Assembly (NCBI RefSeq): GCF_002368115.1
Contig: NZ_AP018316.1
Location: 4,088,666-4,152,665 of the forward strand
Direction: 5' to 3'
Source of the DNA: Dolichospermum compactum NIES-806
GTDB taxonomy: Bacteria > Cyanobacteriota > Cyanobacteriia > Cyanobacteriales > Nostocaceae
Length of the DNA stretch: 64,000 bases
Shown: positions 8,894 through 18,344 of the stretch, in pieces
Position numbering within the stretch: the stretch's first letter is position 1
Layout of the letters: each line of letters begins with the position of its first letter
Position numbers and translations under genes: made by a program
Notes under the pieces: generated by a model
Database searches by the model: none
Told to the model about the DNA's origin: nothing
Seen by the model: the letters and a program-made list of their open reading frames with translations, nothing else

Positions 8894-9469
8894 TTAAAAT
8901 GAAGAACCAGGTTGTTCTAAAAATTCCTCTTCTTCTGGGGTAGAAATCCGTCCTAAAATGGCATTACGATGGGGAAAGCGACCAAATCGAGCAATTATTT
9001 CCTTGTGTCGAAAAGCTGATTCAATCGCTTTTGCACTGTAGGGATCATGACTAAGTTGTTGAAATAGCTTAATACACTTCCGTTGATCAATAGGGTTTTC
9101 ACTGTGTTCAAAGGGTAAGTATATAAACCAGCGTTGCACAGCTAATAATTTTCTATCATAGCCTTTGTTTGTGGCGTGTTGCGCTAATGATAGTGCTTCC
9201 CAGTCCGTTGCAAAGGCTTGTGGGGTATCACGAAACATATTTCGGGGAAATTGATCTAGTAACAGAATTAAAGCCAAACAGGTTTCTGGTGAATTCATCC
9301 AATCATGTAAATATCCTGCTACCGCTTTTTGGTAATCTTCCAGAAAAAGGTCGCGGATCTTAGCATCGAAATCTGGTTGTTTTTCAAACCAAAATGGCTG
9401 AATTTTCCCGTAATTTGGGTCATTTAGATGACCAAACCAAAAATCCAAAATAGTTGTTGCCTGTGACAT
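8894..9469 (-). CDS. DUF924 family protein
   Basis: 191 residues, soluble and helical. The family pattern is present: ILDFWFG at the start, LALILLLDQFPRNMFR in the middle, WFIYLPFEHSE and later FPHRNAILGR followed by TPEEEEFL at the end. DUF924 proteins have a TPR-like helical fold; no reaction is established. The start ATG (9469) lies only 5 bp after the stop of the SRPBCC gene, so the two form an operon read leftwards. The family call is secure, the function unknown. Confidence 0.88.
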   Translation of the reverse strand: MSQATTILDFWFGHLNDPNYGKIQPFWFEKQPDFDAKIRDLFLEDYQKAVAGYLHDWMNSPETCLALILLLDQFPRNMFRDTPQAFATDWEALSLAQHATNKGYDRKLLAVQRWFIYLPFEHSENPIDQRKCIKLFQQLSHDPYSAKAIESAFRHKEIIARFGRFPHRNAILGRISTPEEEEFLEQPGSSF

Positions 9470-9474
9470 TGCTA

Positions 9475-10041
9475 TTATTGATGATTACAAAGCACCTGTC
9501 GCATTTTACATAGATTTGCTGGTAACTCCAAATTCATTGCTTGTTCAATAAAAATTGAGGGGATGGGAACATGGGGGGTGGCTTGTACTGTATAAGCTAA
9601 CAGAGTACCATTACCCATATCTTTGAGTTCTAACTTGGCGTGAAAATCTGTAAATGAACCTTTTTCCATCTGAAAGTGGATTTGCTGTCCTAATACTTCC
9701 ACCACACTCAGATAAATTTCTACTTGGGCTGTCAAAAACAAAAAGGCTTTTTGTGCTGCTTGATACAGACGTTTGACATCACCTCTGGATATGACTTCGC
9801 TTTTGGTAATATCGGGAAAATATTGGACCCAACGGGGGTAATCTGTAATTTGTTGCCAGACATGGGATCTAACTAGTGGTACGTACATACAAGCGGTAAC
9901 AGCACCACCCCAGTGGGTATAAGAGCGAATTTCTGTGAATATTTCTCCCTGAATTAGTCGTCTTTGCTGATCTTGATTCCAAAGGGTATCTGATAGCGGT
10001 AGTGTGGGGTAAGGGAGATTTTTAAGATTTGAGTTGGACAT
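9475..10041 (-). CDS. SRPBCC family protein (cyclase/dehydrase-like)
   Basis: 188 residues. The central stretch VRSHVWQQITDYPRWVQYFPDITKSEV is the usual opening of START/SRPBCC ligand-binding domains, and VPIPSIFIEQAM near the end matches the long C-terminal helix. No transmembrane segment or signal peptide is visible. Such proteins bind hydrophobic ligands or assist polyketide-type cyclisation; the ligand here is unknown. It is the first gene of a two-gene operon with the DUF924 protein. Start ATG 10041 was chosen as the longest in-frame start; no strong ribosome site is seen. Confidence 0.8.
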   Translation of the reverse strand: MSNSNLKNLPYPTLPLSDTLWNQDQQRRLIQGEIFTEIRSYTHWGGAVTACMYVPLVRSHVWQQITDYPRWVQYFPDITKSEVISRGDVKRLYQAAQKAFLFLTAQVEIYLSVVEVLGQQIHFQMEKGSFTDFHAKLELKDMGNGTLLAYTVQATPHVPIPSIFIEQAMNLELPANLCKMRQVLCNHQ

Positions 10042-10212
10042 AATATAATGCAGATATAGTGATTTTGGTAACTTTTTCAGTGATTAACCCTAATGATCTC
10101 ATTGAGTTTAACTCACTAAATTCCAATTACGGGTCAATTCATAGAGTTTTCGCAGATAATTAGTCTGAAGTTTATTTTCAAGGGTGTAAATTCGAGTTAA
10201 GAGAAAAATACT

Positions 10213-10407
10213 GTGAGTCAATCTTCTTTAAATGGCAAATTAATCCAGGGTTTTGGGATTCTCTTGGGGATGAGTGTTTCCTTGTTTATACTGAGAGGAT
10301 TGGGTATTATCACTTTTCTTCCTGGTGGTGTAATTACGCTACTGTTCTTCGGGGCTATAGCTTTGTCAATCTTCAGTTATTGCTCCAGGAGATGGTGGCG
10401 TTTTTAG
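10213..10407 (+). CDS. Small two-helix membrane protein
   Basis: 64 residues from a GTG start (10213). Two hydrophobic segments (about 13-32, GFGILLGMSVSLFILRGLGI, and 37-57) are joined by a short FLPGG turn, and the end is basic (RRWWRF). It lies 62 bp upstream of the rubredoxin gene on the same strand, so the pair is probably cotranscribed. The length and composition look like a conserved small cyanobacterial membrane protein, but I do not recognise the family. Function is unknown. Confidence 0.65.
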   Translation: MSQSSLNGKLIQGFGILLGMSVSLFILRGLGIITFLPGGVITLLFFGAIALSIFSYCSRRWWRF

Positions 10408-10469
10408 ATTTACCACCAATAATTATTACATCAAAAAAACTGACAAGTCATTAATCGGAGGTAAAAAAG

Positions 10470-10634
10470 ATGCAAAAGTATATATGTACGGTTTGTGGCT
10501 ATATCTATGACCCAGAAATAGGTGATTCAGATAGCAGTATAGAACCAGGAACAGCTTTTGAAGAAATTCCCGATGATTGGGTTTGTCCAGTTTGTGGTGC
10601 TGAAAAATCAGACTTTGAGTTATATGAAGAGTAA
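10470..10634 (+). CDS. Rubredoxin
   Basis: 54 residues. The two iron-binding pairs are clear: CTVCG (Cys6, Cys9) and CPVCG (Cys39, Cys42), with the family's YIYDPEIGD and FEEIPDDWVCP in between. This is the full length of a free, soluble rubredoxin; there is no C-terminal membrane anchor of the kind found on the photosynthetic RubA. It carries single electrons through an Fe-Cys4 centre. CGGAGG (about 10456) is a good ribosome site for the ATG at 10470. The small membrane protein 62 bp upstream may be a partner. The redox partner is unknown. Confidence 0.93.
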   Translation: MQKYICTVCGYIYDPEIGDSDSSIEPGTAFEEIPDDWVCPVCGAEKSDFELYEE

Positions 10635-10649
10635 TATGGAGGTAGGATA

Positions 10650-10706
10650 GATCACCGACTTCTTTGAGGAGTCAGGGATCTGAAATCTGAAATCTGAAAT
10701 CTGAAA
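10650..10706. repeat. Hairpin repeat followed by a TCTGAAA heptamer array
   Basis: 10650-10680 is an imperfect stem-loop of the family GATCCCCGACTTC...GAAGTCGGGGATC, also at 18291 and 61815. It runs straight into four tandem copies of TCTGAAA (10679-10706). The position suits a rubredoxin terminator. The array ends 14 bp before the TTG start of the next gene, so it takes the place where a ribosome site would be. Confidence 0.7.
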
Positions 10707-10719
10707 TATTAAAAAATTT

Positions 10720-11967
10720 TTGAAGTTGTTACCTTTGCAAATTGTAGTTATTGGTGGTGGGGCTGCGGGATTATTTGGTGCGATCGCTTGTGCTGAAGCT
10801 AATCCCCGGACCCAGGTTACTTTAATTGAAGCGAGTCGTCAACCTTTGGCGAAAGTGCTGATTTCCGGTGGGGGACGCTGTAACGTTACTCATGCTTGTT
10901 TTGACCCCAAGATTTTAGTCCAGAATTACCCTAGAGGTGGTAAAGCCTTGTTAGGTGCTTTTACCCGGTTTCAACCTTTAGATACCATAGCTTGGTTTGC
11001 GACGCATGGGGTGAATGTAAAAACGGAAGCTGACGGACGGATGTTCCCGATTACAGACCGTTCGGAAACCATTGCTGAATGTTTAATTAAGGCGGCTTTT
11101 GATGCCAACATAGAACTGTGTATTGGTACACCTGTTACGGCTGTCACCCGCAAAAATGCCGGGTTTGAAGTTCTGCTGAAGTCGGGAGAAACTAAAGAAT
11201 GTCATCGCTTACTTTTGGCTACAGGTAGTAGTTTAGCTGGTTATAAAATTGCTAGAGAATTAGGTCATGAGATCCAAACTCCTGTACCTTCTTTATTTAC
11301 CTTTAATATTGCTGATCCTCAACTGCGAGAATTAGCGGGAATTAGTGTTAGTTCTGTAAATCTGCGCTTACCAGGTACAGGGAAAACCCCATTACAACAA
11401 ACAGGACCAATATTAATTACCCATTGGGGTGTAAGTGGTCCAGCAGTGCTGAAACTTTCGGCCTGGGGTGCAAGAATTCTTAATGAAAATCGCTATCAAC
11501 ACAAATTACTGATTAATTGGTTGCCAGATTTATCACAAGAAGAAGTGAGACAAAAAGTTTTAACCGTCAAAGCTGAATGGGGACAAAAAGCGATCGCTCT
11601 CCATCGTGGTGTAAACTTACCACATCGGCTTTGGCAATATATTGTCAATCGCGCTCATATTACCACAGAAGACCGTTGGGCAACCATATCCAACAAAACC
11701 CTAAATCAACTAGTCCAAGAAATCTCCCAAGGAGAATACCTAATTACAGGTAAAGGCGCATTTAAAGAAGAATTTGTCACCTGTGGAGGAGTCAACCTTA
11801 AAGAAGTCAACTTCAAAACAATGGAGAGTAAAATAGTCCCCGGCTTGCATTTTGCCGGTGAGATATTAGATATTGATGGTATCACAGGTGGCTTTAACTT
11901 CCAAAGTGCTTGGACAACAGCCTACCTAGCCGGTCAATCCATGACAAAATCAACAGTAGATCATTAA
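10720..11967 (+). CDS. BaiN/YhiN (HI0933-like) FAD-dependent oxidoreductase
   Basis: 415 residues from a TTG start at 10720; no upstream ATG in frame gives a better N-terminus. The FAD-binding motif VVIGGGAAGLFGAI is at residues 8-21, the family block SGGGRCNVTHA is near residue 50, and the C-terminal CGGVNLKEVNF, PGLHFAGEILDIDG and GGFNFQSAW complete the HI0933/BaiN signature. Members are cytoplasmic flavoproteins; some reduce bile-acid enones in gut bacteria, but the cyanobacterial substrate is unknown. Initiation at TTG next to a repeat array suggests weak translation. Confidence 0.88.
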   Translation: MKLLPLQIVVIGGGAAGLFGAIACAEANPRTQVTLIEASRQPLAKVLISGGGRCNVTHACFDPKILVQNYPRGGKALLGAFTRFQPLDTIAWFATHGVNVKTEADGRMFPITDRSETIAECLIKAAFDANIELCIGTPVTAVTRKNAGFEVLLKSGETKECHRLLLATGSSLAGYKIARELGHEIQTPVPSLFTFNIADPQLRELAGISVSSVNLRLPGTGKTPLQQTGPILITHWGVSGPAVLKLSAWGARILNENRYQHKLLINWLPDLSQEEVRQKVLTVKAEWGQKAIALHRGVNLPHRLWQYIVNRAHITTEDRWATISNKTLNQLVQEISQGEYLITGKGAFKEEFVTCGGVNLKEVNFKTMESKIVPGLHFAGEILDIDGITGGFNFQSAWTTAYLAGQSMTKSTVDH

Positions 11968-12022
11968 TTTCCCTCTCCGCGCCTCTGCGTGAGACAAAAA
12001 TCTATAAATCGTGTAAATCCGT

Positions 12023-13099
<1,077 letters not shown>

Positions 13100-13100
13100 A

Positions 13101-13505
13101 TTAAGGTGTTTGGGTAGCGATCGCTAATTTTGCCCCTTTTACCTGCCGCACCCGATCCATAACCACCACCACTTGACCATGAGTAGCACTTTGATCAGCA
13201 TTGATAATAACTACCACTTCCGTATTTTTGCCCATCAACTCCTGTACTTTTACTGGTAAAGTCTCAATAGTTACTGGCTGGCGATTTAAACTCACATCCC
13301 CGGCTGAATCTACTGTAACGTTAATTGGTGCGGCTGATGATTGGGCTTTGGCTGTGGCTGCTTTAGGTAAATTCACTGGCAAACCTTCAGAACGATGTAA
13401 GAATAAAGTGGACATAATGAAAAATGTCAAAATAGCAAAGATGACATCAATCATCGGTACAATATTAATCTGGGCTGGAATATCCGGTTCATCTGGTAGA
13501 CGCAT
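13101..13505 (-). CDS. ExbD/TolR-family biopolymer transport protein
   Basis: 134 residues from MRLPDEPD (ATG 13505); an ATG at 13526 would add seven residues and overlap exbB further. One membrane segment (IDVIFAILTFFIMSTLFL) with its conserved Asp in PMIDVIF is followed by a periplasmic ExbD domain (VVIINADQSATHGQVVVVMDRV). With ExbB it forms a proton-driven motor that energises outer-membrane or envelope processes. GAGGGG lies 9 bases before the ATG. Translation overlaps the end of exbB by 17 bp, so the two are coupled. No TonB gene is adjacent; a TonB-like protein occurs at 26373-27851. Confidence 0.9.
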   Translation of the reverse strand: MRLPDEPDIPAQINIVPMIDVIFAILTFFIMSTLFLHRSEGLPVNLPKAATAKAQSSAAPINVTVDSAGDVSLNRQPVTIETLPVKVQELMGKNTEVVVIINADQSATHGQVVVVMDRVRQVKGAKLAIATQTP

Positions 13506-14142
13506 AGGATTTATCCCCTCTTTCATAATGACGACGATACAGTAATTCTAGCTGACCAGCATATTCTTGAATCCAAGCAATTTGCCGCAAATACATACCG
13601 CGAAAACTATTCGCAAAAAATAAAGTAATAATAGCTACAACTAATCCCGATGCTGTAGATACCAAAGCTTCACTAATCCCAGAAGTAACACCAGCGGTTT
13701 TTGTCCCCCCCACATCACCAATATTTAAGGATGCAAAAGAAGTAATTAACCCCAAGACTGTCCCTAGCAATCCTAGTAAGGGCGCTAAACCAATAATTGT
13801 ATCAAAAATGTTTTGAAACCTTTTTAATAAGGGGATTTCTGCCTGTGCTTCACTTTCCAAAGCCAAGCGAAATTCTTCTGGGTTGGCTTCTTCCAATTCT
13901 AAAGCTGCTAAAAAAATTCGGGCGATCGGTAAATCAGCATTTTTATGTAAGATGTTTAAAGAGGTAACTACATCACCTTGACGATAAACACTTAACACCT
14001 GCTTGACTACGCGATTTTGACGACCGCTAATTCCTATCCAAAAGGTAATCCGTTCCAGAATGAGGGTGATTCCTAAAACGGAAAAAAATAGCAGTGGCCA
14101 CATCACTACGCCACCAGCTTTGAATAAGTTACTAATTTCCAT
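13489..14142 (-). CDS. ExbB/TolQ/MotA-family proton channel protein
   Basis: 217 residues. Three membrane segments are visible: VVMWPLLFFSVLGITLIL near the N-terminus, and two after the cytoplasmic loop (IIGLAPLLGLLGTVLGLIT and LVSTASGLVVAIITLFFA). The GLLGTV and TASGL blocks are the family hallmark of the proton path. It partners the overlapping exbD. ATG 14142 starts directly before the first membrane helix, the usual topology. The upstream 140 bp carry HIP1 and no gene. Which TonB-like protein or envelope machine it drives is not shown by the context. Confidence 0.9.
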   Translation of the reverse strand: MEISNLFKAGGVVMWPLLFFSVLGITLILERITFWIGISGRQNRVVKQVLSVYRQGDVVTSLNILHKNADLPIARIFLAALELEEANPEEFRLALESEAQAEIPLLKRFQNIFDTIIGLAPLLGLLGTVLGLITSFASLNIGDVGGTKTAGVTSGISEALVSTASGLVVAIITLFFANSFRGMYLRQIAWIQEYAGQLELLYRRHYERGDKSYASTR

Positions 14143-14815
14143 TGACTATTTTGCTAATTCTGGACACAGCTAGATTAACAGATTTTTGTCAAGAGAATGT
14201 CATTAATAGGCGATCGCTATGGCAGAGTATTGTCTAAATTTTGATTCGACGTTCTCAACTTCAAAAAATTTAAAAAATTTAAAAAATTTAAAAAAAATTT
14301 CTTTTTTTTTGGTTTAACTCGATTGACTTTTTTAGCTCGGCGTAATATTTTTATAATGGGAGTGTGTGCATTAATAAAAATTTTGCTTGCATCCCATTAT
14401 ATTAATATAACTATATTACCACATTCAGCGCGATCGCCACCCCTAAAAAAAGAATTTTTTGAAGAAAAACTTAGGGACTTCCAATTAAAAAAATCCCCAA
14501 AAGTTTCTTGTGGTGCGGGCATCTTGCCCGCTAATTACCAAGGACAGGCAGGATGCCCATCCCACAAAATTGGGTAATTTATTTTTTGGTGATCCCTTAT
14601 ACTGCAAACGGTTCATAGTTTAACCAAATAAGTAGTGAGACAGAATTAATTACACAATGTCATTGCGTAAGCGTGGCGTTAGCCATATGGAACGAAGTGA
14701 AATCAAGCAATTCCAAGGGTTGTGATTGCTTCCCTTCCCTCGCAATGACTGTAAATATTTTTGTCCAATTACTTATCAGACAAAAATCCTGTAAAATCCT
14801 GAAATGTTGTAAATC
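14143..14815. repeat. 673 bp gene-free region with several dispersed repeats
   Basis: In order: four 9 bp units AAAAAATTT (14263-14300); a hairpin repeat with GGGCATCTTGCCCGC and GGATGCCCATCCC (14516-14565); the sequence TACTGCAAACGGTTCATAG onwards (14599-14631), which recurs at 38732-38764; and a palindromic repeat bounded by GTCATTGCG and CGCAATGAC (14657-14748) with AAGCGTGGCGTTAGCCATAT inside. An 84-codon frame at 14323-14577 runs through the repeats and is not credible as a gene. The promoter of the restriction-modification gene must lie at about 14750-14815. Confidence 0.65.
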
Positions 14816-17800
14816 ATGATTCTGATGAAAAATGAAGATAGCCAACGAGTAGAAATATTCCTCAAAAAATGGAAAGGTTCGCAAGGTAATGAGAGAGCAA
14901 ATTATCAGGGTTTCTTTTTAGAACTTTGTGATGCTTTGGGGGTAGAACGTCCATTACCTAAAGGTAGTATGGCAAATGATCCTTATTGTTTTGATAAAGA
15001 CATCAAAATTTTTAACAAAGATGGAGTTACTACAAACTTTGCAGACTTCTACAAAGAAGGACATTTTTTAATTGAAGCTAAACAAGGGGGAAATGCAGCT
15101 AAACGGGGGACAGCTAAACGAGGGACAAAAACCTATGATATAGCAATGGAAAAGGCTTTTTATCAAGCTCAAAGTTATACACCTTTTCTACCAAGTAAAC
15201 CTCCCTTTTTAATTACCTGTGATATTGGTTCTCATTTTGAAATATGGATGAGTTTTAGTGGGAATTATGGTGGTTATGGTGCGCGGGAAAAAATTAATCT
15301 TGATCAGCTTTTAGATGAGAAAGTATTTAATCGCTTTGTTGCGATATTTAATGATCCTCAAAGTCTCAACCCGGAAAAATATCGAGCGCGGGTAACAAGA
15401 GAAGTAGCTGATACTTTAGCTAAATTAGCGCGGTGGTTGGAACAACAAAGATACGAACCTAAAGAAGTCGCCAATTTTCTCATGCGCTGCATTTTTACCA
15501 TGTTTGCAGAAGATGTAAAATTATTGAAAGGAGAAGTTTTTACTAAAGCTTTAAAAGAACGTTGGTTGGTTGAACCGAAAACATTTAAAACCCAGATTGA
15601 AAGACTGTGGAAAGTTATGAATACTGGGGGAGAATTTAACTTTGATGAAATTCCCCAATTTAATGGCAGCTTTTTTAAAGATGCTACAGCTTTTGATTTA
15701 CCCAAAGAACAGTTAGAAGTCCTATCGGAAGCTGCAAATAAAGATTGGACAGAGGTAGAACCGGCGATTTTTGGGACTTTATTAGAACGAGCTTTAGATA
15801 GTAAAGAACGGAAAAGTTTAGGAGCGCATTACACACCCCGATCCTATGTTGAGCGGTTAGTGCGTCCTGTAGTCATAGAACCTTTGCGGTCAGAATGGTT
15901 ATTAGTGGAATCGGAAGTTGATCGGTTTTTAACTCTGAAGGAAAAACAGCAAAAACCTACAAAAGCACAAATAGAAAAGGCTGAAAATGAGATTCGGGGA
16001 TTTTTAGATAAATTACAACAAATTCGTATTCTTGACCCTGCTTGTGGTTCGGGTAATTTCTTGTATGTGACGTTAGATCTATTAAAGACATTGGAGCAAG
16101 AAGTACAGATGCGGTTGCTGGATGTTTTGGGAGAGGTAACAACGAATTTATTAGAGGAATTTGATCCGCGTTTAGCAGGAAGAAAACAGGTAAATCCAGC
16201 GCAATTTTTAGGGATTGAAATTAATCCTAGAGCGGCCGCTATTGCAGAATTAGTAATTTGGATTGGTTATTTACAATGGCATTTTAAACGCTATGGAAGT
16301 ACACCACCACCAGAACCGATTTTACAGGATTTTCATAATATTGAATTTCGTGATGCGGTGTTAGATTATGATGGTAAGGAATTAGATATTGATACTAAAA
16401 CTGGTCAGGTAAAAACGCGCTGGGGTGGAACAATGATTAAGCATCCTGTGACGGGGGAGGATGTTCCTGATGCGAGTGATCAAATTCCTATTTATCGTTA
16501 TCTTAATCCTCGTCCTGCTCAATGGCCAGATGCAGATTATATTGTTTCTAATCCTCCTTTTATTGGTAATAAGAGGATGAGAGATAGATTAGGTGATGGT
16601 TACGTTGAAGCGCAACGAAAAGTTTATCAAGACATACCAGATACAGTTGATTTTGTCATGTATTGGTGGTATCATTCAGCTAAATTAGTTGTTGAAGATA
16701 AATTAGAAAGTTTTGGTTTAATTACAACTAATAGTATTACTCAAACATTTAATAGAAAAGTTTTAGTTAAACATCTAGTAGGTAAAAGTCCAATATCTCT
16801 TACATTTGCAATTCCTGATCATCCTTGGATAGATACTACAGATGGCGCAGCAGTGAGAATTGCCATGACTGTGGTAGAATCTGGAAAACATGAGGGAGTG
16901 TTAGGAAAAGTAGTTAAAGAAGTGGAAAGTGATGATGGTGTAACTATTGTTGATTTAGCTATATCCAAAGGATTTATTAATGTAGATTTAAGCGTTGGTG
17001 TAGATGTGGTATCAGCATCTAAGTTAACAGCAAATTCTAGATTAAGTGGACAAGGTGTAATTGTTTTAGGTGAAGGTTTCCACCTAAATGAAGGAGAATA
17101 TTTAAAACTTATTCAACAAGACCCGACAGCAATTCATTTAATTAAACGATATCGTAATGGCAGAGATATTACAGATAAACCTCGTAATTTAAGGATTATT
17201 GATTTATATGGTTTAAATGAATCTCAGGTTATGCAATATCCATATATATATCAGAGAATTTATGAACTTGTTCGACCTAAACGTTTAGAAATGAAAGATA
17301 AAGCACGTCGGGAACAGTGGTGGCTTTTTGGACGTTCTAACCAAGAAATTCGTAATGCAATAAATGGGTTAGAACGATATATAGTTAGTTGTCGTACCGC
17401 AAAGCATCGCGTTTTTATATTTGTAGAAAATGACATTTTACCTGATGCTAAATTAATTGCTTTCGGATTAGATGATGCTTTTTATCTTGGTGTACTTTCA
17501 TCAGTACCTCATATAATATGGTCATTAAAAACAGGTGCATTCTTGGAAGATAGACCAAATTATAACCATTCTGATTGCTTTGGAAAATTCCCTTTTCCAA
17601 ATCCTACACCAGAACAAAAACAGAAAATCCGAGAATTAGGAGAAAGATTAGACTCCCACCGTAAACGAGTGCAAACACAACATCCCGAAATCACAATTAC
17701 CGGAATGTATAACCTTCTAGAAAAACTCCGCAAAGGTGAAACATTTACCGAAGCAGATAAAACATATAATAATAAAGCCTTAGTTTCCACACTCAAACAA

Positions 17801-18280
17801 ATTCATGATGAATTAGATCACGCCGTTTTTGATGCTTATGAATGGCAAGATTTAAAAGATGATAATAAAACAAAAGCAGAAATTGAAGAAATAATTTTAG
17901 AACGATTAGTTGCGCTCAATGCTGAACGTGCAGAAGAAGAACGTAACGGAATAATTCGCTGGTTGCGTCCCGAATATCAAGCACCAAATGAAGTTACTCA
18001 ACAGGTGCTAACGGAAGTCATGGAAACAGAAGAAACTGTGATTATTCCCACCGAACAAAAAACTTTTCCCAAACAACCAAAAGAGCAACTTGCAACTATC
18101 CGCGACTTACTCCGCAACAATACCAGCGAGTGGACAGTGGAACAAATTGCGGCTCAATTCAAAAATGGTGGAAAATACAAAAATGCCATTGCTGAAAATG
18201 TAGAAAGATTAGAATGGTTTGGGATTTTAATCTGTCGAGAAACAGGAGCAACCAAACGCTGGCAATATGTGGAAATATAG
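14816..18280 (+). CDS. MmeI-like (type IIG/IIL) restriction-modification enzyme
   Basis: 1,154 residues in one chain. An N-terminal PD-(D/E)XK-like nuclease region is marked by DFYKEGHFLIEAK (Glu87, Lys89). A helical spacer follows, then an N6-adenine methylase domain with motif I DPACGSGNFL (from Asp407) and motif IV NPPF (from Asn579; NPPFIGNKRMRDRLGDGYVE is a strong family block). The target-recognition part lies at about 750-950 (KFPFPNPTPEQ near its end) and a winged-helix-like tail ends the protein. This order and length fit MmeI-type enzymes, which methylate one strand and cut about 20 bases away. A DISARM/BREX-type methylase was considered, but no partner genes flank it. Start at 14816 or 14825 cannot be decided. 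Confidence 0.82.
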   Translation: MILMKNEDSQRVEIFLKKWKGSQGNERANYQGFFLELCDALGVERPLPKGSMANDPYCFDKDIKIFNKDGVTTNFADFYKEGHFLIEAKQGGNAAKRGTAKRGTKTYDIAMEKAFYQAQSYTPFLPSKPPFLITCDIGSHFEIWMSFSGNYGGYGAREKINLDQLLDEKVFNRFVAIFNDPQSLNPEKYRARVTREVADTLAKLARWLEQQRYEPKEVANFLMRCIFTMFAEDVKLLKGEVFTKALKERWLVEPKTFKTQIERLWKVMNTGGEFNFDEIPQFNGSFFKDATAFDLPKEQLEVLSEAANKDWTEVEPAIFGTLLERALDSKERKSLGAHYTPRSYVERLVRPVVIEPLRSEWLLVESEVDRFLTLKEKQQKPTKAQIEKAENEIRGFLDKLQQIRILDPACGSGNFLYVTLDLLKTLEQEVQMRLLDVLGEVTTNLLEEFDPRLAGRKQVNPAQFLGIEINPRAAAIAELVIWIGYLQWHFKRYGSTPPPEPILQDFHNIEFRDAVLDYDGKELDIDTKTGQVKTRWGGTMIKHPVTGEDVPDASDQIPIYRYLNPRPAQWPDADYIVSNPPFIGNKRMRDRLGDGYVEAQRKVYQDIPDTVDFVMYWWYHSAKLVVEDKLESFGLITTNSITQTFNRKVLVKHLVGKSPISLTFAIPDHPWIDTTDGAAVRIAMTVVESGKHEGVLGKVVKEVESDDGVTIVDLAISKGFINVDLSVGVDVVSASKLTANSRLSGQGVIVLGEGFHLNEGEYLKLIQQDPTAIHLIKRYRNGRDITDKPRNLRIIDLYGLNESQVMQYPYIYQRIYELVRPKRLEMKDKARREQWWLFGRSNQEIRNAINGLERYIVSCRTAKHRVFIFVENDILPDAKLIAFGLDDAFYLGVLSSVPHIIWSLKTGAFLEDRPNYNHSDCFGKFPFPNPTPEQKQKIRELGERLDSHRKRVQTQHPEITITGMYNLLEKLRKGETFTEADKTYNNKALVSTLKQIHDELDHAVFDAYEWQDLKDDNKTKAEIEEIILERLVALNAERAEEERNGIIRWLRPEYQAPNEVTQQVLTEVMETEETVIIPTEQKTFPKQPKEQLATIRDLLRNNTSEWTVEQIAAQFKNGGKYKNAIAENVERLEWFGILICRETGATKRWQYVEI

Positions 18281-18294
18281 TGAGTATCAAGATC

Positions 18295-18317
18295 CCCGAC
18301 TTCTTTAAGAAGTCGGG
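18295..18317 (+). terminator. Hairpin between the convergent methylase and P450 genes
   Basis: CCCGACTTCT pairs with AGAAGTCGGG around a three-base loop, 15 bp after the methylase stop. It belongs to the same dispersed hairpin family as 10650 and 61815. It could serve both convergent genes. There is no long T-run, so its strength is uncertain. Confidence 0.5.
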
Positions 18318-18344
18318 TATTTAATATTTGTCAGAATCAGGATT

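Noticed and set aside
13100..13100. Missing terminator between lpxD and exbD
   Set aside because: The genes converge with 1 bp between stops; overlapping 3' ends are ordinary in compact genomes and no signal was needed to explain it.
14323..14577. 84-codon plus-strand frame before the methylase gene
   Set aside because: It runs through A/T tracts and a known dispersed hairpin repeat and resembles no protein.
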